Source: Ptychodera flava
Lineage: Eukaryota > Hemichordata > Enteropneusta > Ptychoderidae
DNA length: 64,000 nt
Reading direction: 5' to 3'
Assembly (NCBI RefSeq): GCF_041260155.1
Contig: NC_091940.1
Span: 25,782,370 to 25,846,369, forward strand
The notes under the pieces were generated by a model. That model ran no database searches. It saw only the letters and a list, made by a program, of their open reading frames with translations, and was not told the DNA's origin. A program made the translations under genes and the position numbers. Positions 1 through 13,600 of the stretch are shown one piece after another. How positions within the stretch are numbered: the first letter of the stretch is position 1; every line of letters begins with the position of its first letter.

Positions 1-831
1 AATTCATTCACTTCACTGTAAGTGTGATTTACAGCAAACAATTTACGAAGTGGAATTTAAGGAAACCACACACACATACACACATATTATATACGCTTTC
101 GTTTATACATATGTACATGTATAAAGACCAACAGATTTGATTAACCCTTTGAGCGCGAAAGTCAATTTTTGTCGCCTTTACAAAATATACCCCAATCAAA
201 CTTTGCTCAAATTTTTGCCAAAATTTTGATAATAAACTGTAGCCATCAAAATGTGATGTCTATTTACTCCAAAATTGTCCAATCAAATACAAAAAAATTC
301 ATAAAAATTGGTAAAGTGTAGCACTAAATTTTAGTGGGAAAAATTACAGCGCTCAAAGGGTTAATAAAAGTGCACACATTTTTTACATAAGTATAGTTTG
401 GAAAAGTTTCTATTGAAGCTGTATCTAAATTATTACTGCTACCTAACATCGGGAGACTCTTTGCGCTGAAAAATTTCAACAACTACACATGCCAGTCATC
501 AAAGCAGCATTTTACCTTCAGGGACTTTATAAAGGATGCATGAGAAATCTTTGCATACTAAGTAATAGTGTGCTAAAAGAATTTTACAGTATCTTCAGAA
601 ACACAGAAACACGACCAACACTGAAAAAGCATACGAATTTTTGAAACTGAAAATTCAAATTAATTTTGAATCTGTGAAATTTACACTGACAGTTCACTCT
701 CAATGGAAGAGCAACGTCATTTTCAAGCAGATTGCAATGTCTAAGGCATACTTTATCATGTAAAACACAGTATGTATGTATTTGTAAATCTCCATGGCAA
801 CTGATACAGTTAATGCTTTTTTCTTGAATAG
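1..831. other. SYS1 intron (presumed)
   Basis: No exon is recognised here. The stretch holds a 224 bp TTAA-bounded miniature element (141-364, listed separately) and a polypyrimidine-rich acceptor just before the SYS1 exon. Confidence 0.5.
141..364. repeat. TTAA-bounded miniature element, family A copy 1
   Basis: The element starts TTAACCCTTTGAGCGC and ends GCGCTCAAAGGGTTAA, a perfect 16 bp terminal inverted repeat. The interior is A/T-rich with repeated AAATTTTTGCCAAAATTTTG-type sequence. A diverged second copy lies at 20076-20297. TTAA followed by CCC at both ends resembles piggyBac-type termini and target sites. No coding capacity. Confidence 0.85.
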
Positions 832-1075
832 CAGTGCTGGAGGACTATGGCTGATAGTACAGAGGACGAGACAGTGCCTGGACTTTGCCGCGACAGTTCA
901 TTTCTATCACCTGATTATCTGCTGGGTGTACAACGGGAGCTTTCCGCTCACCTTGTCCTGGTGGCTGGTCAATATCGTGTGTCTGGCACTCATGACAGTA
1001 CTAGGGGAGTTTCTCTGCATGAGGAGTGAGATGGCTGCCATACCTGTGTCGGTGGGACCCAAAGTGGATCTATGA
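832..1075 (+). CDS. SYS1: SYS1 homologue, last coding exon (partial gene)
   Basis: This exon encodes the C-terminal half of SYS1, a small four-pass Golgi membrane protein. In the known family it recruits the ARL-type GTPase ARFRP1/ARL3 to the trans-Golgi. The frame reads through a conserved RQCLDFAATVHFYHL segment, then a hydrophobic stretch with WWLV and VCLALM, then GEFLCMRSEM, and ends at TGA 1073-1075. These blocks match the last two membrane spans and tail of animal SYS1 as I remember it. The acceptor is TAG at 829-831, or CAG at 832-834 (a NAGNAG pair), so the exon starts at 832 or 835. The upstream in-frame ATG at 794 lies in the intron and is not the start. Earlier exons were not found in 1-830 and must lie left of the window. 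The gene converges on the minus-strand phosphatase gene. Confidence 0.88.
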
Positions 1076-2368
1076 CCAAACCTGCAACCCAGAGAGAGAT
1101 ATCACGATTGGTGCTACTTTTATTTTCTTACGTGAAACAGCAAGTAACAAGAGATGAGATACTTTCCTGTTTATTCGGATGAAAACAAACAGAATTATTG
1201 TAACTATTCTTTGAGGATGTTTTACTTTCAACGGAGAGATGTATTTTGTTGATAATGCATGCTTGATGCTGATGTGCACCGCTGCCCTCATTGATATGAA
1301 ACATCTGTGCCACCTGTGTGGTTTTATCAGTGCACAAGTAAATGGTGTTAAGAATTTGAGGACCTGTGCATCTGCAGACTTCTTTCATGGTTTAAAATGA
1401 CATACAGGCCAAGGTGTACAAAACTCAGGTCCGTCCTGATACTAAATTCATATCAAGTTTTATTAGAAAAGTGAAAACGTCGTTCGGTCGTAAATTTATC
1501 TGCCATCATACATCATGATATTAGTACTGATATAGGTTAGTACCTATGATAGTCCTCTGTGAGTTTTAGTTTCAAAAGCTGTGAACTTTACTTTAGATCT
1601 ATGGTCCATTAGTAAACATTAGGCTGCTCATCTTCATGTGTCAAAGCTGTATCGATTTAGGACCTTTGTTGGGAAACTTGGTCCAGCTTAGAAGTCCTCT
1701 TACTTCAAAGGTGTTATCCATCCAGCATTATCATTACGGTGATGTACAGTAAGTTGTCAGGTCTGAATGATTTCACAGACTTTAGCAGTGTAGACACTCT
1801 CTGTATGTATTGTCTGGAGCTTTAATATTTTTCTCCCCGTTCATAAGCTGTTTTGGTAGCAACATGTTCAAACCCCATTGAAGTCGGTATTTATTTGCAC
1901 ATTCATGACAACAGTGCCATTTGTAGAGATCAGAGGATCAAGTTGTCTCATAACCTGACAAAAACGCACAAGTATTCATTTAAAATTTTTAACAAATGTG
2001 AATCTTACCTGAATGAAAAAACTCCAAAGAGAAATTTGGATAGGTTAATCGCCAACTGATCTGTGTCCCAGTATATGTGCCTTTGTTCATCTCTTTCCTT
2101 TCTATATTTCTGTCTACAATGGTTATTTTCATGCTGTGATTTTGAACTTTTGATTATTTTCCTCATAAAGGATACACTGAATACTGTTCCTTTTCCAATT
2201 AAATGTAAAGCTTTTACATAATGCTTGTGTGGTGACCGCTCAGCCAAGCTGACAAATATAAAATGGATCTTCTGTGATTTTCAGTTTGCACTTAAAAGTA
2301 AAGGAGTACGATGATAATTCGTGCAATTATATCTTACAATGAGGTCTCAAAAGACTTTTTCAGACCTA

Positions 2369-2374
2369 AATAAA
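2369..2374 (+). terminator. Candidate poly(A) signal for SYS1
   Basis: AATAAA about 1.3 kb after the SYS1 stop. A second AATAAA is at 4344-4349. Which one is used cannot be told from sequence. Confidence 0.35.
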
Positions 2375-5165
2375 ACTTGAAAATAAGATTAATAGCTAAA
2401 TGAACCAGCAGCTGTTGCAGTTGTTTTGCCAGTGCAATTATTCAAAGGTACCATTGGATGTAACTTTTGATGTATTTCCTGACACTTGCTTTACTCTGTT
2501 CTAAAAATATGGTTTCTTGTTCTGCCCCCAAAATCATGACCAAATGCTGGTTCAAGACTAGTAATTTACTTCCAGGTTTTGTTACCCGTGATTATAATTT
2601 AGGTAAAAACTAGTGCTGATCTTTGATTTTTCATACTGTTGTGGAAGATGGCTGTAACATTCTGTAGGAATATTGGGAGTCACAACTGTGAAGGCCCTTG
2701 AAAATTGTAGCAATGAACATGAATTTCTTTAAACAACCACTGGGGGCGCTATTTTCATCACTATCTCAAAATGTCAACAGCAACATCACATATTTCACAC
2801 AATGCAGTGTGTTCACAAGGCTAATGCTTCTGGAGTTCAGTGTTTTTGAATAATGTAGGTTGTTGTTATTCATATGGTCATTTTCTTCTTTAGTGCTGGA
2901 CTACAGGATCTCATAATTAAATACTGTATGACCTGGCAGTAGCTTGTTTTAACCCAAGATTTATCTGTCACAACCTGCTGATGTGCAGCGTGCTGCTCAG
3001 AAGGTTATATCTCGTTGGTTGATTGTCACTATTCACAGCAACTTAGGGAGTCTACTTGTATTAGTCAATAGTAACGGTCAGATTCAGCCAACCAATTGGA
3101 TAACAGCATCACAACTGGTTCGGCCTCTGATATTTTAGGAAAGACCTTTCTGGTCAGTTTGAGCAAAAGAAAGTATACCAGCAGAACTATTTGTCTTTTT
3201 GAAGTATGTTCTATAAATCCAACTTTAAATTAAAGAGTACAACATAAAGCGGCTGTTGAAATTTTTTATGAGCAAAAGTCTGGCCTGCTTGACATAGGTT
3301 TGTAAATGCCAACCTATGGGGAAGGTATATTTATTATTACATGTGGCCATGTTACATGGATTGTGCAACTGGAAGTTCTTGATGTTGTGAAATTTTAACT
3401 TTCTATATAACCAACACCAAACCATTTTCAGATTCAAATACTGCATGTAAGTTTGTCAGATGGATATTTAAGATGTGTAGTAGCTGTTTTGCTGAAGTTG
3501 TAAAATGATTTTTTTTTTGATTTTCAGCAAAATTTCATATAGAGCTCAGGGCAACTGTTTTCACAATTTACAGGGTCTGAGGTTGGATGCAGATGTTATG
3601 GCATTGGAGTCATGAGTGTAGCTGGGAAAGAGTCCTTGCGGTTGACTGTTTTCAAAACCCTTCACCACCACTACCCTACTCAGTCCATATTTCCTTAGTT
3701 TTGATCGAACCAACCCATTGACAAGTATCACTATGTGGATTTACAACCGAAAATTGATGGGAGGGTGGGTTGGGGGGTTACAGTCAGCAGTACAGATGGT
3801 AAATATTGAAGGGATGGGCAAGTCTACTTCACACTTTGAGGTACTGAGGACCAGTATTATGATAAATATGGAGGTCCTTCAAGCCAATTTAGTAGTCAGT
3901 TCACCAGGTTCCAGGACATTTACCCCTAAATATTTCCCCATAGAGACACTTAACCCAATACCATTCACTTGTGTACTGGACTAGTGGAATAGCAAATTCA
4001 CTGGCCAGAGCTCCAAAGGATTTAGTGGGCAAAGACCATGGATTAGTGGGTTTGGGTATCAATCGATCTTGTGGAGAAACAGAATTTTCTTTAAAAACAT
4101 TAACTTTGTGAATTGTTGATGTGTGATTGCCTATCCTCATGTCAACATGGTTATTTAAAAATGAAATATTTATGTGCAAGATTGTGTATGAAGATGGTGT
4201 ATAGATTATATATCTATGTAGAGGTTTTAGATCTTGGCATAAGGAATGTACAAAGTATCAACCATATCATTCTGTCAAACTGTCAAATTTCACATCTCAA
4301 CATTTGTATTACTCACTATGTAATAATAATTATATAAACCGACAATAAATGAAAATATGTACGTACACACGATGATGATGTTGTATTATTTTAAGACTAT
4401 TCATTGATTGAACTGAGTTTAACATTCAGGTATTCATCAGGACTGTAGGTGCATTGGTCACGCAGGCTTTGTATAGCGCCCTCTTTAGTTAGAAAAAATT
4501 TGTGACATTCAACAGCTAGCTGGAGTTCACAGCATTTCTCTTATTTTACTGGCCAGTGGTTGAGTTTGATATGCAAGTCTGGTAAAATTTCTTCATAGAA
4601 ATCTTTTATAAGTGCTTGTTAAAATGCTTGGTGCAAACAAAAACTGTCTTGCAATTTCTTATCACCGTATCATTTACATGGTATACTATCCTTTGAATAC
4701 ATGTATAAGGGGAGTGTACACAATAGCTTGCGGCAGGTGCGTCAACATTTCCAAAGCATGATACGGTGTTCCTCTTTATCATGCATCATACTTCAGTTAC
4801 TTCTCCGTGAACATTGTGTAGCCTTAAAATTGGAAGGTTCCCATTTCTCAAATACGAAAACCTATCACAGAATTTAATCCATGCTCTGTAAATTTCAAAT
4901 CGAGAAAATGAGCTTGCTATGCAAGTCTGTGAACGTTCAACCACCTCGCCTTAAATTTATAAATGCAGCCAATGTTGCCATGAGCGAAACAAAATCATCA
5001 ATAAAACAATTTGTCACTTAAAAATAAGACAGTACATGAACTTAAAATGTAGGGTATGAAGAAGAGATTTTTAATGTAGAGTGGCGATATTTTGAGATTT
5101 TGAGGCTTTGAGTTTCTGGAGACACGTCTAAGGCGGCCATTCTAAAAGTATCTTGAAATATGACC

Positions 5166-5230
5166 TGTAGGGTAAGCCTTGAACCAAAACCAGACTAACT
5201 TGTAGGGTAAGCCTTGAACCAAAACCAGAC
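5166..5230. repeat. Tandem duplication, 35 bp period
   Basis: Two near-identical copies of a unit beginning TGTAGGGTAAGCCTTGAACC start at 5166 and 5201. They look like a recent slippage or duplication event in intergenic DNA. Confidence 0.85.
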
Positions 5231-6235
5231 TTTGGATTTGGTCTGGAAGGAGTGCATACACAAACTCTCTATTGTGATGAAATAGAAACTTTTTACTAAC
5301 TTAATTAATTCAAAACAGATTTTTACAGTACATACAATATTTATAAAGGCACAAGTCTTGAGAGATATAAACATTACACTGTAAGTTTTATTTTAAAGTG
5401 GGGAGAAAAAAGCTACCAGTACTTTGAATGATGAAAAAATTAGTAATATCAGGAGTTACAGAAACTCTTTTACAAACTTTCTGCTAACTCAGACGATTTT
5501 TCTTTATGAACAAGAATATTGTTATCAACTATGAGCAGCCAAAGTAATAGCTATCTGACAGGCATACAATCTCAGTATATTTTAACACTATCATTGACAT
5601 GACAGTTTAATGGTGAAGAGCTGTAACTTTTGATAATTGACAGGTTGTTCGATATTACACATTTATTTTCTTGGTCTCCTCCCCAACAAAGGCAGATAGA
5701 CAAAACAGCCTTGCCAGCACAACTCATTGTGTATAGCGTACAGTGTTTTTGTTGAGAAATGAATTCTGGTCACAATTTGAATTCACTTGTCAGCAGCAAC
5801 AACACTGCACATTATGCAAATGCAAGCAGCGCCGACAAGTTGAACATACGGCTCGTCAACATGGTTTTGAGAGTAGAACAAGATAATGTCTTTTACAGAT
5901 GGAATACATATACTGAAACATACACAAGAAATTACAGGTAATGGAGCTTTTTAAGAATATCACGTTTATTTTGAGAGTAGAGATGGCTTTCTCTTGAGTA
6001 ACAAATCATGCTGCAGTGGCAACACAAACTTCTAGACTGCCTACGCATCACTTTATCAATGTGCATTTCTGTTATAACTTGCATAGAAGACCAAATTAAA
6101 CAATGGAAAAAAGTTTGGTGAAGCATATGAGCCATTGATGGAAGTAAATACCAAAGTATTATGTTTGAAGGACTTGAAAGTGCTTCAACAATGACGCTAA
6201 AATGATAGGTACACACGGGTGAAGGCCTGATACAA

Positions 6236-6241
6236 TTTATT
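6236..6241 (-). terminator. Candidate poly(A) signal for the phosphatase-ankyrin gene
   Basis: AATAAA on the minus strand, about 357 bp past the stop codon at 6598-6600. A further AATAAA lies at 5966-5971. Confidence 0.45.
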
Positions 6242-6597
6242 GCCAGTTTTAATACAAGATCACACAAAAGCTTTCTGTTTTCAAATTACTGATGCATCAC
6301 TGAACTATACTGGTGGCATAGTTACTGAGAGTGTACAGATCACCCATACCTATGGCCGAGTCTATAAATATTCCTCTTGCAAAAATATGCCTTCGTAGTA
6401 TCTTGGCGTACAGGTGCAATCAGTTCTTCTAATCAGTATGAGAAATCGTCAAAGTATATTGAACCTTTCTTGCATTATTGGTTTCAAAACACACTGTGTA
6501 CGGGACTTGAATTCAGGAAGTGTTTATATACAGACTGCGCATATTGCATGGAAACCGTTGCATAATGTAATAATTCAGGAAATATGTATTCCAATTG

Positions 6598-7660
6598 TCA
6601 ATTAATATCTGCAACAGAACCGTGTAGCTGTAACAGCTCTATGATGTTGACTTGTCTGTTGCTAAGTGCTTGACTGAGCGCCGTATTGCCAAGAGAATCC
6701 CGCCTGTTCACACTAGCACCATGTTCTAATAAGACTTGAGCGGTGGACACGTGACCATGTTGCGATGCCACCATCAGTGGGGTAACCTGTTTTTTTTTAT
6801 AAAGAAAACACCCAAGTCAGCATCGATGCAAGTATCTCAGTAATCTCACTGGTTGGCTTGTTTGTTTGTCAACTTAACTTAGTTTAAACTCTCGCAACTG
6901 ATTTATGAAACACAGAAGATATAGTATAATTTTTTTTCACACAATGCAACTAGGGATCATAATAGTGCCTCATAGAGATACACACTTCACGTTTGAAGGG
7001 GAGGCATTCTGGGCTATGCCAGCAGTCACACTGACTGCTGGCTCTAATGATGATTAGCACTATATGGATTACTAGTTTTTCCCAGGCAACGTACATCATA
7101 CACTTGCAAGGAAATCCTCAATTTTCAATCATGGCAACTATAAAGCCCCCAAATTCATCCATACAGCTCTATTTAGTTTACCCATGTTCCACTATAATTA
7201 TTGATCAGGAATCTGTTATGATATGTAAGATGTTAAAATTCACCAAAAATAAAGTGATGACAGCTTAATGAGTCTTCTGTGTGAGTACAATTGCTGATAT
7301 GCGGTATAATCTTGTTTGATTCAACATTTTCATCCCCTTCCCTGTACCAGGGTTCACCCATCCAATAGAAACAAATGAGGCTGTACAAAAGTCAAGGATG
7401 GCAGGGGTGGGGGGCTGGGGTGGTTAAAGGGTTTGTGTTAAGCATATAACATTCATTCGTCATGTGCAAATGTATACCGTTAATACATGCAATGATTTTA
7501 CCTTGCTGGATTTGTTTGTAACGTCTGGCTTCATGTGGCAGTCGATCAGTAAATACCTGGCCACACTTGTTGCATCGTACTCCGCAGCTAAGTGTAATAC
7601 TGTCTTATTACTATAAAACTTTCTGATGTCAAAGGTATTCTTGTCTTGCCATCTTTGAAA
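6598..7660 (-). CDS. Exons 13-14 of the phosphatase gene: ankyrin repeats
   Basis: Exon 13 (7660-7502) carries TVLHLAAEYDATSVARYLL, a typical ankyrin helix pair. Exon 14 (6786-6598) carries TPLMVASQHGHVSTAQVLLE followed by a third, more diverged repeat (NTALSQALSNRQ), and ends at TGA 6598-6600. Both are in phase with exon 12. Ankyrin repeats usually bind partner proteins, so this tail may localise the phosphatase. The intron 6787-7501 holds nothing recognisable. Confidence 0.88.
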
Positions 7661-10600
7661 CTGTTACGTTGAAAACAGATAAAAAAGTTAAACGGGGAAT
7701 ACTAGAGAAATATTCTCTTTCTTTACTGCGTCAAGGATCAGACATTTGTTTGGAAATATTATTTGGAAGGTTTTCTACATTGAATCATGTATAATGTCAC
7801 AATATCAATGAAACCTGCAAAGGTAGTTCCTGTACATAAATTTGAAAACAAGTCAAAATTCTGAGATTAACTCCTGAACATGATATATCATCTTTGCATT
7901 GTTTGCTTTTCCATGAAAAGAAGCATTTGATCTTCCAGACACAACTGATTCAACAACAGCTCTCTCATGTAATTGCTTGTCATGTTTGCGTTGTCAGGAA
8001 GTATTCAAACACTGTCCGGTGTATCACTATCAGTATGATGGTTCAAATTTCCGCATATACAATAGTGAAGTCCTCTTTGCAAATTCCTTTTAGAGTAATT
8101 GCCTTGGGTGTTAGAGCAATTTTTTTTTAAACTCAAACTTGTACAATAATTTTCTGGTTTTCTACTTTTGGGGGCTCATTTTGGAGCATGAGCAGCAATG
8201 AAGTTTTCAGTCTTGTCTTTTGTGAAAATCGAAAATTTGATATTTCCCCATAGAGTTAACACTGGGTACTGGTGCAAATTTGAGTTAGGTAAATTTACAC
8301 ACTCAGGTAAATTTACACATGTATAGACTGAGTTTAATAGATGAAAACTGCATCTCAACAAGTTTCTGGGAGTAGAAGAACCACTGTAGTTGACACTACA
8401 AACAAAAATAATGCTAATAAAATCATAAAAACTTATACAGCTACTGGCCCTTTAAATGCACACGCAGGGAAAAGGAGAAAACTGCCCACCTGGTGTAAAT
8501 CGTCAGATCTAATTGAAGCCAGTAACTCTGACCATTGGAAATCTGGATCACTAGGAGGTTGTGGTGTTGCTAATGAAGAAGAACTATGATCTCTGCCGTT
8601 CAGAGCAATGGCAAAGTTCCGACCACCACTCTGGAAGTCCCTTGAGCTCTGCAGGTCATTGGTGTCCGTATCAGTCAAAACCGATTCGGTTTCACGTTCA
8701 TGGATGAAGACGCTGTCGTCTTCATTGTCCAGCGAGTAGGAATTACCAATGCTGTAGATCTCTACATCATCGTTGTGTCCATTGCGGAAGTCGTGGCTTC
8801 CATTGTTCATGGTATAATTGCCTGTATCAGAGGAGCTGGTCACCTTGTCCTGAGAGTCCTCTCTCTCACTCTTCCAATGACTGTCACTCGTACTCAGAGA
8901 AAGCTCTGCCTCGCTGAAACTTTCTTTCAGATCATCGCTGCTGCTTTTGACTTCTCCGTCGTTTTTCTCATTATTGTTGTTGTTGTAGCTCTCATCTATT
9001 TCTCTGTGCAGCTCTCTGCTGCATTTGACATCGATTCCTGCACCTACAGTTTTCTGTTGTCTGCCATCAGGGTCACTCGCCTCCTCAGGATCTGTGCCGC
9101 CATTGACAACCGGATCCTGTATCCCTAGCAACGAGTTTACTTCTCGGTCCCAGTCCTTGTCATCTTCCTCCTCTTCTGATAACGAGGCTTCGGTCACAGA
9201 AACCGTAGGAACTGATGATGAAACAAATAAGACACGCAGAACATAATTGAGTAGAAATCAGTATAGTATTGAGCCAGTTGCCTGTTATCATAGTTTGATT
9301 ATTCATAGATGAATTTTAATTTATTTCACTCAAAGGCTGACAGTTATTGATTGTTTAATATAGCTCCAGTAATGATTTTCTTACTGATAACCAGCTTTAG
9401 ACAGAATTAAATGACCTGTAAGGCCGAACTAAATTAGTTATTAATACTAGTCTGTTACAGTTGATTCTTTTGATCTTGTCCAGTAAATCACATGTCTTGA
9501 CCCAAGTGTCACTTCTTCATTACCATGTGCCCGCAAACCACTGTATGGGAGAAAAGTTATCTCCCACAAAAAGATAGAGATGTCAAAGGAATAAACTAAT
9601 GTTCTGAAATCAGATGCCAGTAACAATTAATCAGCTCGCTATTCAAAGAGCTTTGACTCTCTCTTATATGGGTTACCGCGACCGATTAAAACAGGACATT
9701 ATGCTAGTCAGCTTATCATGAAAATTCTCAGGATTTTGTGAGGAAAAGGTATGACCATGTTTGGCTGATGAATATTAAATTTTTAAAACTATAATAGAGA
9801 AAAGTATGAATGATCTGGGCTCTGGATGATTGACAGTGCCATGCATGGTGATGTGATAAATTTTGATTTCAATGAAGGCCTTTTTTGTGTACCTCGAATA
9901 TTGGGTCGTAATCAACACAACCTTCATCAGTAAAAGTGTAATGATCTTTTAGTGGTGACCTTTCGATTATACTCTGTCATGACAAGGGTAATTCCACATT
10001 GTTCAGCATGTATTTGATCACATGTACGCCTAATTGGCTTGGCACTCATTTGGGATATCTAATGATTTGGGAAATTTCACGTAGCTACGCCAACCACTGG
10101 CTATAAAAACCTTTTTCCCCCAGAACACTAACTTTTAATGCAGTGGTAACTGTTGATCTACATTTTTTGTAGCAGTAGTTTTCAGTCTTTTAGTTGATGT
10201 TGTTTGCCAAGATAACCTGTTGGTTGGCCAAACTGAAAAATATGCATTTCAATCATGTAACATACATTGTGGCTCCCATACATAGGGTAGCTAGGTTAGT
10301 CAGGAACTTAATTGTACTTTACCGGTAGTTTTTTATGTGTAACATAAAAAAAAAGTTTAAAATTCACTTGAAAGGTTTGATTTTGAGAATGATATACACG
10401 TAGCAATGTTTAGGGTAGTGGGCATTAAATGTAAACTGGGTTGGGTTACTGATAACAAATATACATTTCTGAGGCCTTATAGTTAGCATTGAAATAGGTT
10501 AAATCCAGAATTCCAATGGACCATGCACGGTACAAACAAAACATGTACATAAATGCGCACAGAAATACATGTATTTCCATACATGTTTGTAGACGTGGGT

Positions 10601-13600
10601 TTGTTTGTACCGTCACATGATCTTTTGGGTAAACTGGGTCTGTAGAACACATGGTGTCCTTTGTATTCTGGAATAGAACCATTGCTCACAGATGTATTCT
10701 GGTCTACACACTATTCACTCGTCATAGTTGTGTTGAGAGACTGTGTAGTAGGTATCTATATTAGCTGATACCATCAAACAAAGAAAATGAAAAATCATTG
10801 AAAGTTACAGTTACTGTGGCTGCTCTTTCAAGTTACACTTGCTCACAAAAAATGTTAGCAGTATAAAAGGTTCCATTAAGTCTTATGACTGAGGGACAGT
10901 CTGTCTGATCATTGAGGATATTTTACCTTGTGAATGCGCTGCTAGTCTTTCTCTACCATGTTCCTTCTGCATGACGATGTCCCCATGCTCCACTGCTTCG
11001 TAGAAAACTCTCTTGCGAGCTGCGAGATGGCTTCTCTCCCCTTCATTCAGCTGGAATATTCTACCTTCTACGACAGGTGCCAGTCGGCTGGCCTGGCTTT
11101 CAATCATCCGGATGCTGGAAGTCTGCGTCAAACTAGCCCTCCTGATGAAGGAACAAAATATGGTCATTTCTATTGTGTATGGTGTTAACGTGAAAAATCC
11201 TGCAGTCTTGCACATTTGTGCCATGCATCTGTATATCGTAAAGGTATGATCATGTATAAGTTATTTTCACATTTTATGGTGACAGGAAGCTTTAAAGGGT
11301 AATAACATTTATGATGTGGATTTGACTCACTGCTTGCTGGCGTATACTATAGTCCCAAATTATATACATCTACAGATCCAATAAATACAGAAAGATGAAA
11401 ATACTCTCTGGCATGTTTCGATTTAAATTACTGTTTTAGGGTGCAGAAAAGGTAGAGGATAAATAAAAAGTGAATTACTTGAATTCAAAAGCAGCCCTTT
11501 TTTGTGACTTTTTATACTAAAATATTTCAGCTGATGATGAGCTGTAAGTAATGTAATTATACGTTATGATATGTGTAATGTTACTTCAAAGATTACAGTA
11601 CAGGGTTATCGAGGTGATCTAAACTTTTGCTGACAATCACGATACATAGTACGTGACTTGCAGATCAAAAACCCAATTGAAAACCAAGGGTTATCGCTTC
11701 AACTTCCATAAAAATCATGCTTTGCATCATTACATATCTTGATGATCAGTGTACGATACTGTAAATTGTGCATTCTTAGAAAACGTATCATTTCGCTTGG
11801 GTGATTCACTATTGAGTTTAATCATGGCAGAGCAATTTCACTGAGAAATGTTGTTCATCGTTAATGTTTGTGAAACATCTGACCTCGGAAATATGTCAAA
11901 TCTTCAACATACTTTTGAGTTAGGAAATCAGCAATCTTACTTTATGATAGATGTTCCGAAAGTAATGATATATTGTTTCATTATAAAAGTATAATAAACC
12001 CTCCTAATGGGGAATTATATCATAGCTTAAATTGCTATGCACTGTCTTTAGCAAACATTAAAAGGTAGAAGAATTAGTCTCAGGGACAGATATTCAGACT
12101 CAAATTTTTCCAAGACTTTTCTGATCTACCGCCAATAGGCTCTCATTTTATATAAAGCTCTGGGAGCAAAACAAATTCACCATCTTAAGTTTTTTGAAAA
12201 CCGAAAATTTTATTTCCATCACAAAGTTAACACAGGGATGGCAGCAATTTTGAATTTCAACTATTGCTAAATGTTCCGTAATTTGTTTCTCTAGTACCAG
12301 ACTGTGTGCGTTGACCCCTGGTTGGATTTTTTGAAAGCTTCATTGAGGAAAGTTTGGGCAAGCCTTTCACTTTTGAGGCGCGTATGTACGTACATTAACA
12401 GAACCAAATCACATCTTTTCCTCCCCCATTGCTTTCTCAGTTAAACGTACGGTATGTACGGCACAAGACGAGATAGAGCATTAAAACACAGAAGGTATAG
12501 GACGCCATAAAATCCAATGAAAGATAAGAATCATTTTGCCTACCTTGCAAGCCCAATGAGACTCTGCCTATGTCCTGACTTGCATGGTTTTAATCCTTTC
12601 AACATCTGAATGGAGTTGAAGTGATTCTGCACAATTGTACTGAGGATGGGACCTTCTTCCTCATTGACCATGCGTTTGCAGTTCTTGAACATGGAGTAAC
12701 CGTCCTTACCCTGAGCTACGTAGGCTTTTGTACACAGCCTGTACTTCTGGAAATCCAGAGTTACCAAATGACATCAGCGATATACAAACTTAAATATGAA
12801 CACATCTCATAAATTATAACACATACTTCTGTCAGATGAGTTGTGAAAAAATGGAACTTTTAAAAAAAATTGAAAAACATGGCAGCCACAGTTATATGAT
12901 TTTGTACCATATTGTTTCTTTGTAATTGGGTAATTTTCTTTTTTTACTTAGTGAACATAAAAACAAAATAGTTTTCTACATGAGCTCACAGACAATCATT
13001 TGATTTACTGAATCAAATGTACATTTACCATTCCCCATCTGCAAAAAATGGTCCTGGGGTCATCACTGTCGAAAAGTTTCTGAAATTTCCATTATGCTAA
13101 CTGATGCAAGTAAAATTTTGATTTTCTCCTACATCTACTCTACAGTACATATGACTTTTGAAAGTAAATGTGAGTCCTAGTGACTTTTAAGGGGATGGTG
13201 CGTCAAATTTCTATGTCAGTTAAGGGGGCACTACACCCAACACAGCATATTTTGCTCAAAAATCACTTTTTGCAAATATTCTTTCAATTTTGATTGATTT
13301 AACCCAAGGTTATAAAATTGGTTGGGTTCATCTTTTAGCTTGTCAAGCAGTCATAAGCTGCATGATAAAGAAGTGTTAATTTATGCAAATGTATGCAAAT
13401 CACCCGATTTCCGAGCTTCTCTTTTCTCCCAATTTCAAGATTTCCAAAGAATTTAACTCCACTCTGGCTGGGTCAAATTTTCTGAATTTTCACATTATGT
13501 TATTTAAATGCTATATAACAAATGACTATTTTGTTTGGCAATAAAGTGCTTACATTTTGAATAAGAGGCATTTTAATTTTGCTAATCATGTTTTTATAAC

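Larger units (their letters stand above)
1076..6597. other. Intergenic region and 3' UTRs between convergent SYS1 and phosphatase genes
   Basis: No convincing protein-coding exon is visible. Candidate SYS1 poly(A) signals are AATAAA at 2369-2374 and 4344-4349, so its 3' UTR may be long. On the opposite strand, candidate signals for the phosphatase gene are at 6236-6241 and 5966-5971. A 35 bp direct duplication lies at 5166-5230. The open frames here are short and unlike known proteins. Confidence 0.6.

Noticed and set aside
794..831. ATG at 794 as the start of a 93-residue gene
   Set aside because: It lies before the splice acceptor. The conserved SYS1 sequence begins only after it, so this is intron read-through.
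8700..9128. 142-codon plus-strand frame with hydrophobic stretches
   Set aside because: Exact antisense of exon 12 of the phosphatase gene. Acidic GA-rich codons on one strand read as Val/Ile/Leu on the other.
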